64,000 nt of DNA from the NCBI GenBank assembly GCA_037043015.1, contig CM073329.1:7332648-7396647 (forward strand), read 5' to 3'. Position 1 is the stretch's first letter, and each line of letters begins with the position of its first letter. Under the pieces are notes generated by a model that worked only from the letters and a program-made list of their open reading frames with translations, did no database searches and had not been told where the DNA came from. The position numbers and the translations under genes were made by a program. This DNA is from Bryum argenteum (taxonomy: Eukaryota; Streptophyta; Bryopsida; Bryales; Bryaceae). This document shows, piece by piece, positions 11,781-22,662 of the stretch.

Positions 11781-13821
11781 CGCTGGAGCAGATATTCTGC
11801 CTTTTGAATATTGTCAGGCGAGCAGGGACGCCTCACCTCGCTACTCGCAGCAACAGTAACCGGGAGATGTCGTGTCCATGCATCCTTGAGTCAATGGATG
11901 CATGAGCACGATAAACAATCCATCAGCAAGTTGTGTGAATTAACTGTGGTCAATGTGGTCGCCGACTCTAAACAATGAACATGTCTGAGAATGTATGAGT
12001 AGGGTTTCGTGGCGGTCACAATTCCCCGGCCCCTAGATTTCGTGGCTTGCCATGAATGGGACATGAAATAATGGTGCAATGCAAGTGAAACAAGTGTGCT
12101 CATCATCATCGTTGACGAGTTCACGTACTAAAATCAGCACTATCTCGTGTCAGAAATCGATGCAACAATCATGTGATGAAGCAGCGGTCAACTCTTGCCA
12201 GACAGCATTCCCAGGGGAGAAGTTAGAACGCAGAATATCCTAATCGATATGTAAAACACTAAAACCCCGTACAGAAATAGTATCAACCATATTCTGCTAT
12301 CGGGTCAAGCATCATTTGAGGAGACGGATCAGGTTGCACATGTTTCACCCAGAATTAAAGTACAGAAAGGACGAGGGCTCTGACTAACTTTACGTTATTT
12401 TTCTCAGATCAGTTGATGTAATAGTCAATGTATTACTGGAAGTGTCTTGCAGTTGGTCCATAACAGAGCCAGACACAATATCAAACTTGTATTACAATCA
12501 TGCTGCCTGATAAATATTCTCTAAGAAGGCCGCCTGTTGTAGTGAAATATGGTGGACATTTACACTCATTGAAGAATGTAGCGTCGTTTGCATCTGGTAG
12601 AATTGAAGCCTCTTGTAATGTGCTTGTGGTCACTACTGAGCTAGTGTCAATCATGTATTGAGGTGCTCCATGTACCTATTTGAGCGGACCAATGGGCGGA
12701 GGTGTAACATTGAAATGCTTGTCACAGTGCTCCCGTGTGTGAAAGTTGCTTCAACTTCTCTCTGTTGTAGCTTTGTCACATCTTTACCCCGGAGAAGGGA
12801 TTTGCAAGGTGCACCATGAACCATGAACCAACAACGAGTGAAGGTGTCGAGCTCGGCACATGCAACACAATCCGTGTTTGTAGTCGACCTTCGATTGCAT
12901 GGCTTTTGCATTTTTCGTCGTAGCGTCACACATGTCATGTCACAAGCGGGTTTGACTTCCTCATTTGTGCGACAGTGGTCATCGATATCCGAGCTTAACA
13001 TTCTTGTCCATTATGCGTCCATGCACGATAGATCTCTTTGGAATGTCAACGTAAAAAGATATTATAATCATACACTCTAGAGTTCTTCAGTTTCCGACAT
13101 CTCAGTCATGGCTTTCTGTAAGGTGGCGGTCTAAGGTTGAGTGTCCTAAAAGCACCAACTTAAGAGATCTGACCTATTTTTAGCACTAGTAAATTCAAAA
13201 TAAAATTATGACCACATTCGAAATAGGTTTTTGAGGTATGCTGCAAAAATTTGCAGCATGTAATTCGGATTTGTGAATTTTATACCAAATTCCAAAGTGC
13301 TAAGTAAGATTTGACCCAATTGCGTTATATACAAATGAGGTACATGTCCATTTTCACAATCTACAATTGAGGTACAATGCGCTTTTAGGTCCCCTGGCGC
13401 TTTTAGGTGAATTTAAGAAGATTTTGTGCATTTAAATGATTATGGGCAAAATTTGAAAATGAACGAGCACATATCCACATTTTGGACAATTTTGGGCGCA
13501 TTTTGAAGAGTGTTTTCTCCAATGTATGAGGAATTTTGAAGCTCTTAAGGACTTTTTGAAAAGGTATGAATGTATGATACAAATTTTTTACTTGCAAAAG
13601 GTTTCAACTTCATACGAACCAAATTAGGCAGCCAAAGGCTGACAAAACCTTCATTGCCCAGAATATGGTCTTAGTCGACTTAAGGGGTTACCGCAATTCA
13701 TTACGTTCTTCTGGTGAGAAACTGCTCATGGAATTCCATTATCATGAAATCTCCTCAATTTATCGAACATGGTGTTTTCTAAATACTCTACATGGTGACT
13801 CATTCCTATTACAATTTCGGT

Positions 13822-13892
13822 CTTAACCCTTAAACGTCAGAGCATGCCCCTCGGGCTTGGTTTCCAGTGTATTTTCAGAGGGGCTTGACATT
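13822..13892. repeat. Short inverted repeat (hairpin)
   Basis: TTAACCCTTAAACGTCA at the left and TGACATTTAAGGGTTAA at the right form near-perfect arms; GCCCCTC/GAGGGGC also pairs inside. Related TTAAGGGTTAA words occur near 44,770. Confidence 0.7.
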
Positions 13893-14735
13893 TAAGGGTT
13901 AACTCAAGAGTAAAACTTGTATCACTCAAAATTTCTTTCATAATTGATGAAGTGCCAGACTAACCAAAATGACTAGACTGTAACCTTACAATAATGAAAC
14001 TTTCACTTGTCATTATCGATCACTTAAAGCTCATAAATTATTGGAGCCACAGAGTACCGCCCTCGTCCTTTCTGAGTTAAGGACAACCTGATCAGACAGA
14101 TCAAATATGCTTGAACCCTGGAAGCCGAATAATCCACAAATTAGGGCTTGACAATATTTCTGTACCAGATTTTACATAATTATCGAATACGATAAACTGC
14201 ATTCTTACCCCCTGGAGATCCTGTCTGACAAGAGTTGACCGCCGATTTATCTCATGATTGTTGCATCGATTTCCGACACGATAAAATTCAGAATTTATCA
14301 CGCGATCGAAGAACCCGGCTTCGAAGGTGATCAGCACACTTGTATCGATTGCATGGCATCAGACCATTCATGGCAAGCCACGGGAATCTACAACGAGATT
14401 GTGACCGCCACAACACCCTACGCATACATTCCCGGTCATGTTCATTGCTTAGAGCCGCCAACAACATCGACGACAGGTAGTCTGCACACCTTGCATTTCG
14501 ATTCAGGGATGCATGACACGGCATCTTCCGAGTACCTGTTGCTTCGTAGCGTGGGACACTTCGGTCATTGCTGCCTTGAGGTGTTTTCACTGAGGCTAAA
14601 GAGTTGGATAGTTACCCACCTGCGATTACAAAGCCAGCTGCATCGCTCAAAGCGAATCATCTTCTCACTCACTCTTCCGCTTCCTGCTTGCACAAGCCTT
14701 CCTAGCTCGATCAGTCTGCGAAGCACTCGTGAGTC

Positions 14736-15215
14736 ATGGCGGCGTCGATGAGAACTCTGGCTCTGCTGGGTCTGGTGATGGCGGCGTTCTTCGTGGCTGC
14801 GGACGCCACAGCCGTGGAGTCAGGCTCCAGGAAGCTGGACTTGGGTGTGAAGCTGAAAGTGAACTTAAATATCAAAGTCAACCTCAATCTGTGCTACCAC
14901 GACATCAGGGTGTATGTTGGCCTCGGTGCCACGGGCCAGCTGTGCCCTGCCAAGACCACGACAGTGCTGACGCCCGTGACAGCGACAGTGGTGGTGGGCA
15001 ACTTGGTGTACGTGGACTTGGAGATCCTCGGAGTGAAGGTGGCCAAGGTACGCGTGGTGATCGACTTGTCGAAGGCGACGCTGATCGGGGACGTGTACCA
15101 CGTCGCGCTGGATTGCGTGGAAGATGAGAAGACGAAGCTGCTGACGGTGCTGTTCTTGGGCGTGAAACTGACGGTCGTGGATCTGGTGAAGCTGGGCATC
15201 GTCTTGCTCGTGTAA
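14736..15215 (+). CDS. Secreted 159-aa beta-rich protein, copy B (intact)
   Basis: Same 159-residue product as copy A except Phe19 for Cys19 in the signal peptide; all mature-region Cys (53, 70, 127) are kept. Intronless and GC-rich. The ATG is chosen because the MAASMRTLALLGLVM signal sequence starts there and is conserved in all copies. The usual TATA position reads TTACAAAGCC (near 14,626-14,635) where the other copies have TATAAAGCC, so the box may be weakened here. Function unknown. Confidence 0.85.
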   Translation: MAASMRTLALLGLVMAAFFVAADATAVESGSRKLDLGVKLKVNLNIKVNLNLCYHDIRVYVGLGATGQLCPAKTTTVLTPVTATVVVGNLVYVDLEILGVKVAKVRVVIDLSKATLIGDVYHVALDCVEDEKTKLLTVLFLGVKLTVVDLVKLGIVLLV

Positions 15216-15470
15216 ATCTGTGAGCGGAAAGATTGAAGTTCATAGTGTGTAGATACCACTCTACTACATTGCCGTGCAAGCACATTGTGGTCGGGAGCGG
15301 ATGTAGTGGCAGTGTCGGTAGCCAGAAGGTGTGTGTAAGTACGAGGAAGTCGGTCTATGTAGTACAGAACCAGATCACATTTGTAAATCCGCGAATCTGC
15401 ATAATTTATGAATCTGTTGTGTTGTTTACGGTGTTCAGATGATGCCTGGCGGTGATCCATGTTTAATAAT

Positions 15471-16976
15471 TATGTTTGTGATACACATCTTTTAACAAAT
15501 CTCCTCTTGAACTGGGGTGACACTTGGTAGGAAAGTCATGACCATCTGACATGGCTATTTGTTTATTGGGTAATGTCATCACTTTGGTAAATGAGGTAAA
15601 CTGGTCTACCTTTAGATTTTTATTAGATCACAATTAATTTCCCGTCCAAACTTATGACATGATGTACGTCAATTTCAAACATGTTTTATGTTTCATACAC
15701 TACACTTTAAACTTGGAGTTCAACGTGGAGAGACCGTGAGCTGCTACACACAGTACACAGTGAAGAATAGTTCTACTGTAAAATTTCTCTATCATTTGAT
15801 ATATAATATTAGTGATTGAATCTAGTTATACGTTCATTATTAGGAGGGGAACAATGAGATACTTGTTAAAATGTACAATTATACGTGACGATTGCACTAA
15901 GTTTTTTTCTTTTTAATTTTTAAGCAATATGGTGCAACAGTTGTGTGGCATGTGCTTGTCACTGAAAATTATCTCCGCGGTTATGGAGGAGGAAGCTACC
16001 TCTCTAGATTTCAAGGCGTAAGTAAGTGGCTTACACCGACTAGTCTAGAGTCAAGTTGGGTGGAACTGCAAAACTAAATGGCGGTGTTATTGGTATACTG
16101 TGCAGAGTCTCCCGCAGGTATGTGTCTTTGTGACACACGGCCGGAAATCCGGAATTCAGCTACGGGCGGACTGTGTGCCTTCCATGGTGATGAAGTCACT
16201 GTACGTCTGTACATAGTATTCTTTGGTTTGTGACAAAACCCAAACCTAATTCTCTTTACTTTTGTATACGTCACCGTGTCTGACATATTTGCAACCACTT
16301 GTACTTGAAGGCCTTTTTGAAAAAGTATAGGTTGAATTTTTATACTCTAGAAAAAATTGTTAGCTTATCGATAATCAGGGTTGTCATGATGGGCTAGCTT
16401 CCGGTCCGCCTACTTGTCCGATACGCCCGTCGGTAGAGGCCAACATCCACCCGATAGTTAGTAAATAATGTAAAACATTCGCGACATAGTTAGTCCCAAG
16501 TGAAAGATCATCAATGTGGTTGCCACATTGACTCGGCATTGGCGCAAGGTGGATGCCACGTGGAAGAAGGACAAGGGTACAAGAGCGCACGGGTTGCTAC
16601 GTAGGCAATGTACAATTTAGTGTGGATTTAGGCATTTAGCATATTTAATACAATTTTGTATTTTTGTATGGTTGAACGCTAATGAAATACTTTTTCTCTT
16701 AATTATGTTTGTTTGACCAATATTACATGAATGGTATGTGGCTTTATTCAATGAACATGCATGCTTTATGGATGTTTCTTGGTGCATATATATTTATTGG
16801 GCCAACATTAAATACTAATATTTTTCTTTGTTGTGCATATTGATTGGATTTTACTTGAAAGTTGATAGAAGCATGCAGTTTTAGAAGTTTAAGTGTTTAG
16901 ATCTCATTTATCTTATTATATACGATTTCAATCACCATCAGATGTGTAAATGGGCATTTTGAATCATGTCCCAACC
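15471..16976. other. AT-rich spacer with a fossil hAT-type end
   Basis: No supported gene. At 16,377 the sequence CAGGGTTGTCATGATGGG closely resembles the end of the nested hAT element (CAAGGTTGTCATATCGGG) and is followed by GTCC-rich sequence as in that element; no matching second end was found. The last ~90 bp (from 16,889) match 52,646-52,737. Confidence 0.5.
16377..16450 (+). mobile_element. Possible solo or fossil hAT terminus
   Basis: First 12 bases differ from the nested hAT end at one position; the following GGTCCGCC..TTGTCCGATA resembles the subterminal region of that element's right end. No inverted partner or target duplication seen. Confidence 0.4.
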
Positions 16977-16981
16977 CTTAT
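16889..16981 (+). repeat. Left flank of the 35.6-kb element, copy of a target-site repeat
   Basis: From AAGTGTTTAGATCTC to GTCCCAACCC this segment matches 52,646-52,735 in direct orientation. It shows the big element inserted into one unit of a pre-existing tandem repeat. Confidence 0.8.
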
Positions 16982-17009
16982 AACACGTAATTCGTTATAA
17001 TGGGAATAT
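16982..17009 (+). repeat. Left terminal inverted repeat of the 35.6-kb element
   Basis: 28 bp identical to the reverse complement of 52,537-52,564; preceded by TTAT. Confidence 0.88.
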
Positions 17010-17300
17010 ATACGGAAAACGGTAATTCTAAACACCACCATCAGGCTAAATTTGAGTCGACATCAAGCTAAATATATTACCAAATAAGCAACCTTTATCA
17101 ATATTGAGAAGTCTATTCTCAATATACATTACAAGTTTTATCAATATAAAAGACTATTCTCAAAATAGAAAGAAAGTTATTCAAAAGACGTCGAAGCAAG
17201 AAGAGGAGTTTCTGAAGGAGAGTAATTTATTGATGGTAAAATCCCATAAAACAGTTTATTGGTGTAATTGTAGACCTCCAGAAGTAAAGCCTAGGAACAT

Positions 17301-18998
17301 CTAGACAGCACTACGCTGACGTGCATCACCAAAAGCGTCATTTCTATCACGCTTCCCAACAACTCGGCGATGGTCCGCTCCTGAGGACATTCCCACATGA
17401 GCGGCTATAGTCTGCAAAGGATCATTTAGCTTGACTGGTGCTAAATCACAATGGAATTCAAGATCTCTGGAATGAGCTAGGGTGTCATTAATCCCGGCCA
17501 AAGGGCCCGCCGTCATAATTGGGTTGTGATCACTTGTGGCTGCCATGATCCGATTACGTTGAATGACATGACTATCAACAACACCATCCTCGTCATCATC
17601 CATGACCTCCTTGGTATAGTCCACAGCGGATGCGTCGTCTGGAGCGGGAAATATGTACCGCCCTCTCTGCAACTCCGAGAGTGTCCTGGAGCCCTCACTA
17701 TTGAAAGAGGGATCGACAATCAAGACGGACAAATAGGGGGGATGTCATCTGATGAGGCAATATGTCGCTGGCCGGTAATAACCTGAATATCATATAAACA
17801 AACACTAAATTTGTCAAAGAAATTCGCATGGTAAGTCATTAAAACTCTTAGAAGTGACAATTCTCAAATTCATGAACGGGAGGATGAGAGAGGGTCCAAT
17901 ATCACATTACAAACCAAGCATTGCAATTTAGCTCTAGTCGAGCTATTAGCACAGAGAATTCAAACCAATACCATAAGTGAAGGTAATCACGGCAATGTTT
18001 TCCCATTGACCGGGAGCTGGTTCCACACATAGGGCAGATTCCGGGACATGATGCCGTAAACCTCGAAGTCCTTGGACAGGTCATTATGCGAGGGTCTACT
18101 ACTCATAATTTGACGGAAGTTCTCGGGACCTCTCAAATGTACAGCAAAACATAACTCGTGGATTAATTTCAAGGGGTCTGTGTCCGAAAATGGACCCGGA
18201 TGTGAATGGACCCAAGGGTCGGGAAATAGAGTGTTCATTGGAGGAACAGCCATACAAGCGGCAGGGTTGCTGTCGACCATAATAAAGTTGTTGGCATTGA
18301 AATTAGTTCCCTTTCTAGTGAAGAGACGTCGTCGCGGATATTTTAGGAGGATGGGATTAGTCGTGCCAGGGTACATGGCCTTCGAGTAATTCTTCAACAA
18401 GAGTCCATCGCAGGAGTCAGAGGCCAAGATGACTTGCGGAACGGCAGCGGACCTAGAGAATAGGAAAGAGCAAAGACCTTGGACGACCTCGGGCTGCAGG
18501 GTACTCCAAACGTGGATGTGGCAGAAACGGTTTAACACATTGAGGAACGGTGTAAGCCCTGGACGACAGTATACGACCATACCAGAAACTACGCTGGGAA
18601 TAGTGGAGGAAAGTACAGCCGGGTGTATGGGGTCCGGAAAGATAAGGTACTGAGGGGGCGCCTGGGACATAGGGGTAGTAGAACAGAGGACCCCGTTCAA
18701 CTCCAGCACCACATACAACCACTTGGGCATGGACTGCTGTCGATTGAGAGATGGCACAGGCGCTAACGGTTGACCGAGGGAGGTAGGGAAATCCCTGCGT
18801 GAAGATTTTGATAATCGAGCCTGCAAGTGACGATTACAGACGATATTAAAACAAAAGTGTTACCTTGCGAAATGCTGAAGCATGCAAATGACTGCTCGCA
18901 CTGATTGAGGACTGGACCGCCACACCGACTCTCAGCACAAGGTGCTCGGTGGGGGTTCTGGTGGCAATCGGACGGATTATGGTACTCAAAGGCGCGGC
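17301..18998 (-). CDS. FCP1/NIF-like HAD phosphatase-fold protein with lost catalytic DxD
   Basis: Exons proposed on the minus strand: 18998-18864 (45 codons), 18820-about 17991, and a last part 17784-17301 that needs a frame change at a six-C run near 17,740. The short first intron is only 43 nt. The main exon matches the small C-terminal-domain phosphatase fold: KWLYVVLELNGVL at the position of the usual DLDxTL motif, then CRPGLTPFLNVLNRF, HVWSTLQPEVV, SDSCDGLLLK and NNFIMVDSNP. The nucleophile and acid/base aspartates of DxDx(T/V) are replaced (E-L-N), so phosphatase activity is unlikely. The second intron contains one copy of the element's palindrome (17,927). It lies head-to-tail behind the ParB-like gene, which suggests a shared element. 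A 5' exon may be missing. Confidence 0.6.
17927..17948. repeat. Element palindrome, intron of FCP1-like gene
   Basis: TTTAGCTC-TAGT-CGAGCTATTA; right arm partly decayed. Confidence 0.75.
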
Positions 18999-19171
18999 CT
19001 GATAGAGAAATGACGATGTTTAGCCCCGAGTGGTGATGAGAAGGACGCTGACGCGGCCCATACGAAAAATGACATAGAAAAAAAGTCTTCCATTTTATTG
19101 AATGATGTGTATATATGGTAAAATTTACAATAAGTCACATCATCCAATAATTTGAAGACTAACTGCTGGAC

Positions 19172-21525
19172 CTACTCGCCGCCTTGAATGCCGGACTCCT
19201 GTAAAACAAGGAGCGCCGGCTTTAAGATTACTACATAGATAAAACAAAACACAAGCACGGAAACAGTATGAGCAAGTGCCCACCATCCAGTCAAACACGC
19301 AATCATAAGCAACCATGCACTGCCATTTAGCTCGAGCCGAGCTAAATGACCTATACGAAAATGAAGAAAGTAGCTCACCTTGGGGTTCGACGCTGGTGTC
19401 GAGACTGATTCGTTGTGCGCGGATCGACGGGGGCTGCCGGAACCAAACACCTCTTGCTCCACGCCTTCCTGCAACTCCTGAGCACCCCCAAGCGCCTCTT
19501 GCAAGGAGTTTGCACCCTCCGCGACAAGAGTCGGGGAGGCCGAGGTAGCGCCGTCACCTACGTCGTCATCTCCTCGGCTCGTGGCCACGACCGTAGTCGA
19601 CGGAGTCGTTCCGGTCGTCCGGCGCTTGAAGCGGATGTTGGCCATCATCCTCTGTTGCAATCGCAAGATTGGCCTCGGGAAGAGATGCCTCCTGGAAGGG
19701 TTGCTTACGGTCGGCGTTGTCCTGCTGTGCGGGTGAATTGGCAGCAGGAATGCGGGCAGGGACCGGAGGATGAGGGGTGCCGAGCCGTCTGGTGGGACTT
19801 GAAGCGTGGGAGTGGGACACCCGAGATAGCCGCAGGAGGCTGATTAACGGGGTTGCGGGAGGCAAGGGGGACAGGCGCCATAAGATGACTCATCTGTGCA
19901 ATATGAGTCATCATATGCCTCATCTCGCTCAGAACTGTGGTTTGGGAGCTTAAGACAGAGGACTCCAACCTGTCCACTTTGGCATTGAGGGCAGCTTGAT
20001 CAGCCTGCCTCTGCTCCTCCAACCTAGCAAGATCTTCAAGCCTTTGTGCCTCCCGTCTTGCATTCTCTGCTTGCTCCTCAGCTCGTTTGGCGGCCCTCTT
20101 ATCCTCCTTCTCCTTCTCCTTGAGTGCCCGTTTGGCTTCCTTCGAAAGTGGTGGAGGAGGAAGGTTTGTTTCCACCTTCACTCGCGGTTGTGAAGGTACA
20201 CCCTTCTCCTGCGGACCGAGAGGTACTAGCGGATCATCCTCCTCAGTAGGCTTAGGGGAATCAGGCTCCTCAGAGAAGTCGAAGAAGCTACACTCAACGA
20301 GATCATCCGGGTCGTCCGCGTGACTATTCCAAACTCCCCTTCTCAGCAAAGGAAGGTATCTCCCGCTAGCAAGTGCTGTAGCACGCGTTGAATCCCCAGC
20401 AGCCGCTGGAGTTGGCGATGGTTGACTTTCGGGTGCCGAGGCCGGTGCACCACTATCGAGTGCTGGTGACGGTGTTCGATCCGGCGCGGCGTGGACATCA
20501 TCACCCAACGCGTGAACATCTTTACCCAACTCCATGGGCTCGATTTCGATACTGTGGTCCCCGCCTGACGCATCGTTGTCCTGATCACTGCCATTCCCGG
20601 CGTCCTCTTTGTCATCAGAACTATCAGAGGTAGTCTGATCTCTAGGCATCCTCTCTTGCCCAGGCACGACTTCGTCTTCCGTGTCCGACCCAAAGACTTG
20701 ATGATAGCCGTCGTCAGCAGCCTTGGTGCGAGTCTCCCGACAAGCAGCGTCAAAATCATAGCCTTCGTCGTCGCTGAGTGTATCAGGGAGGCCAGTCTCG
20801 GCAAGGAGCTCGTCGCGGAGAGAGGGAGCATTTAGCTCGGCTCGAGCTAAATCTCCCCCCGTCGATTGCAATTGACAACGGTTCACCGGAGGTTGGGCAA
20901 TTTCATCGTCAGCATGTGACAGATTCGCCAAAAGGTTCCTCTGAACTGAACTGATGACGATTGGCTCAACGCCCGCAAGGAGAGAGGAGGTGCGCCCACC
21001 CCTAGTGCCCCTGGTTGACCATCCACGAGAACGAACAGCGCGACCTGATGATGTCGCAGCAGAAGGACCACCACGTCCAGCAAACGGCTCAGCATCACGA
21101 CCACGAACAGCAGACGACGGCTCTCGAACACGACTCACAACAGCAAACGAAGACCCACCACCACGAGCACGACCAGCAGACAAAACATCACCTCGGCCAG
21201 CACGACCAGCAGACAAAGGTTCACTACCACGAGCACGACCAGCAGACAAAGCATCACCTCGGCCAGCACGACCAGCAGACGAAGCTTCACCACCACGAGA
21301 ACGACCAGCTGACGAAGGCTCTCCACCACGAGCACCACCAGACCGTCGAATAAACCCAGGCTCAGAATCAGACCCAGGCTTCGGTCCATGAACCCATGCT
21401 ACATTCACGTAAGCGTCCACACAAAAGTCGTTCGGATCAAGGTTACAATTTGCGTCGAACACAGCGACGTACTTCTCCAAATCATCCTTGTCCTCGTAGA
21501 CTATGTGTGTTTGAAGATCTAGCAT
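19172..21525 (-). CDS. ParB-motif element protein, exons 4-5 (C-terminal part)
   Basis: Continuation of the gene whose exons 1-3 are at 35,356-38,395, separated from them by the intron that received the hAT. Exon 4 (21525-19379) starts after TTTGACAG in phase 0 with MLDLQTHIVYEDKDD; exon 5 (19198-19172) adds ESGIQGGE and stop. Order: an 11-aa RGG-type repeat (GRARGGEPSSA-like, 21,135-21,360), an acidic Asp/Glu/Ser-rich stretch, a Pro-rich stretch, and a charged coiled coil (KEAKRALKEKEKEDKRAAKR onwards). The palindrome at 20,830 is translated as DLARAELN. Exon 4 length is not a multiple of three and the frame must change between about 19,870 and 19,670, so it holds an indel or a missed intron. 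The composition suggests a nuclear scaffold or nucleic-acid-binding tail; function unknown. Confidence 0.65.
19325..19347. repeat. Element palindrome, intron 4 of ParB-like gene
   Basis: Perfect 10-bp arms ATTTAGCTCG / CGAGCTAAAT with spacer AGC. Confidence 0.9.
20830..20852. repeat. Element palindrome inside coding exon 4
   Basis: Perfect arms with spacer GCT; open in the gene frame, encoding DLARAELN. Confidence 0.9.
21135..21360. repeat. 33-bp coding minisatellite (11-aa RGG repeat)
   Basis: GACCAGCAGA-type word at 21,171, 21,204, 21,237, 21,270 and 21,303: an exact 33-bp step. Encodes GRxRGxEPSSA units on the minus strand. Confidence 0.85.
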
Positions 21526-21586
21526 CTGTCAAATGAAAGCAAAAGAGTAAGTAAAAGAAGCCAATTCAGAAATAAAGCAAGCAGGA

Positions 21587-21608
21587 ATTTAGCTCGAGCC
21601 GAGCTAAA
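21587..21608. repeat. Element palindrome, intron 3 of ParB-like gene
   Basis: ATTTAGCTCG, spacer AGC, CGAGCTAAA. A second, degenerate copy lies at 21,661-21,682 and provides the hAT target site. Confidence 0.85.
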
Positions 21609-21954
21609 CGGACATGGAAGGCAACAAAATAGAACATGAAAAACAGCAAACTTCGGCATTTTTAGGTCGATTCGAGCTAAAAGCAAGGTTGTCATATCGG
21701 GCGTGTTGAGGCAATCGGGCGGACAAAACGGACGTACGAGTTGTGCCGGACGGACGGGCGTGCCCGCCCACCTTGTTTGAAGGGGGCGTGTAATTTTTTC
21801 ATGGGTAAGAAACTTTGCAGTAAAAAGCCACGTAGGATGTGACGTGTAAGTCCATCGTGGCGTCGGGGCGGGTGAAATCGTGCCATGGCGAGTGAACTTT
21901 TGTTAGGGCGAGTGAACTTTTGAGAGGGCGGGTGAACTTTTGAGGGGGCGGGTT

Positions 21955-22140
21955 ACATTGGTGGCGGGGGAGGGGGGGCAGGGGGGGGTAGGGCGGGGGA
22001 GGGGGGGTAGGGCGGGGGAGGGGGGGTTAGGGGGGGTAAAGGGGGGGGTAAGGGGGGTTAGGGGGGGTAAGGGGGGTTAGGGGGGGTAAGGGGGTAAGGT
22101 GGGTTAGGGGGGAGGGGTAAGGGGGGAGTAAGGGGGGTTG
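21955..22140 (+). repeat. G-rich block 1 of the hAT element
   Basis: Runs of 4-8 G with interspersed GTTAGG and GTAAGG words; strongly G-biased on the plus strand. G-quadruplex potential. Confidence 0.8.
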
Positions 22141-22204
22141 ATGCGTTTTCATTTATTTTTTTTTTTAATTTTTTCTTGAATTTTTCTTTCGAGAATTTTT
22201 TTAA

Positions 22205-22390
22205 ATAGAAATATCGAAGTATTTACAAATTGATTCATGCATAGAGTGAGTGGTATTAGGCAAGGTATGCATATGAGCGGTTGGAAGAGTGAGGAGGGGT
22301 GGGAATAAGTAAATATGTGCACCCAAATCAAAACAATGTAATTAAATATGTCATAGGACTAAGTACACATGCATCGAATAAGAGAAATTG
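22205..22390. repeat. Shared 3' module, copy 1 (behind hAT transposase)
   Basis: Matches 32,715-32,860 in direct orientation: GATTCATGCATAG, GAGTGGTATT, AAATATGTGCACCCAA, AAATATGTCATA and TGCATCGAATAAGAGAA in the same order. Confidence 0.75.
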
Positions 22391-22662
22391 CCTTATTTTT
22401 CATACATAAGGCGAATGTAATGTAGTAAAAAGTAGAAAGCATGAATAATAATATGATATAATATAATTCATAGTGAATAACGATACAACGTAGATATAAG
22501 GAAATTATATATATTCTCACAACACATAATCTGAACTTCTCTATTTTTTTTTTCTTTTTCAATAAACTTATGCACTATAATAGGCTAATAATAGTGTCTA
22601 ATAAAGGACTACAATAATGATGAGAAGTTCTAAAATACCCAAATAGATAATATAAGTCCGTT

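Larger units (their letters stand above)
10960..13131 (-). repeat. Inverted duplication arm A
   Basis: Matches 58,600-60,760 in inverted orientation over about 2.1 kb: secreted-protein gene, its upstream region, and distal blocks such as those near 12,050 and 12,900. Divergence is a few percent by eye. The 3' flank (10,711-11,110) itself holds two tandem copies of a block around AGATTCGTGG and CTTCTGGCTACCGACAC. Confidence 0.85.
13730..15470 (+). repeat. Inverted duplication arm B
   Basis: Matches 54,600-56,165 in inverted orientation: block near TTTATCGAACATGG, promoter region, gene and 3' flank. The promoter half also resembles that of copy A (shared AGAGTTGACCGC, GATTGTTGCATCGATTTC and ATTCATGGCAAGCCACG blocks), so A and B are older duplicates. 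Confidence 0.85.

Noticed and set aside
22020..22140. Interstitial telomere in the GGGTTAGGG-like repeats
   Set aside because: Word length and spacing are irregular and mixed with GGGGTAAGG; it fits a G-rich low-complexity block.
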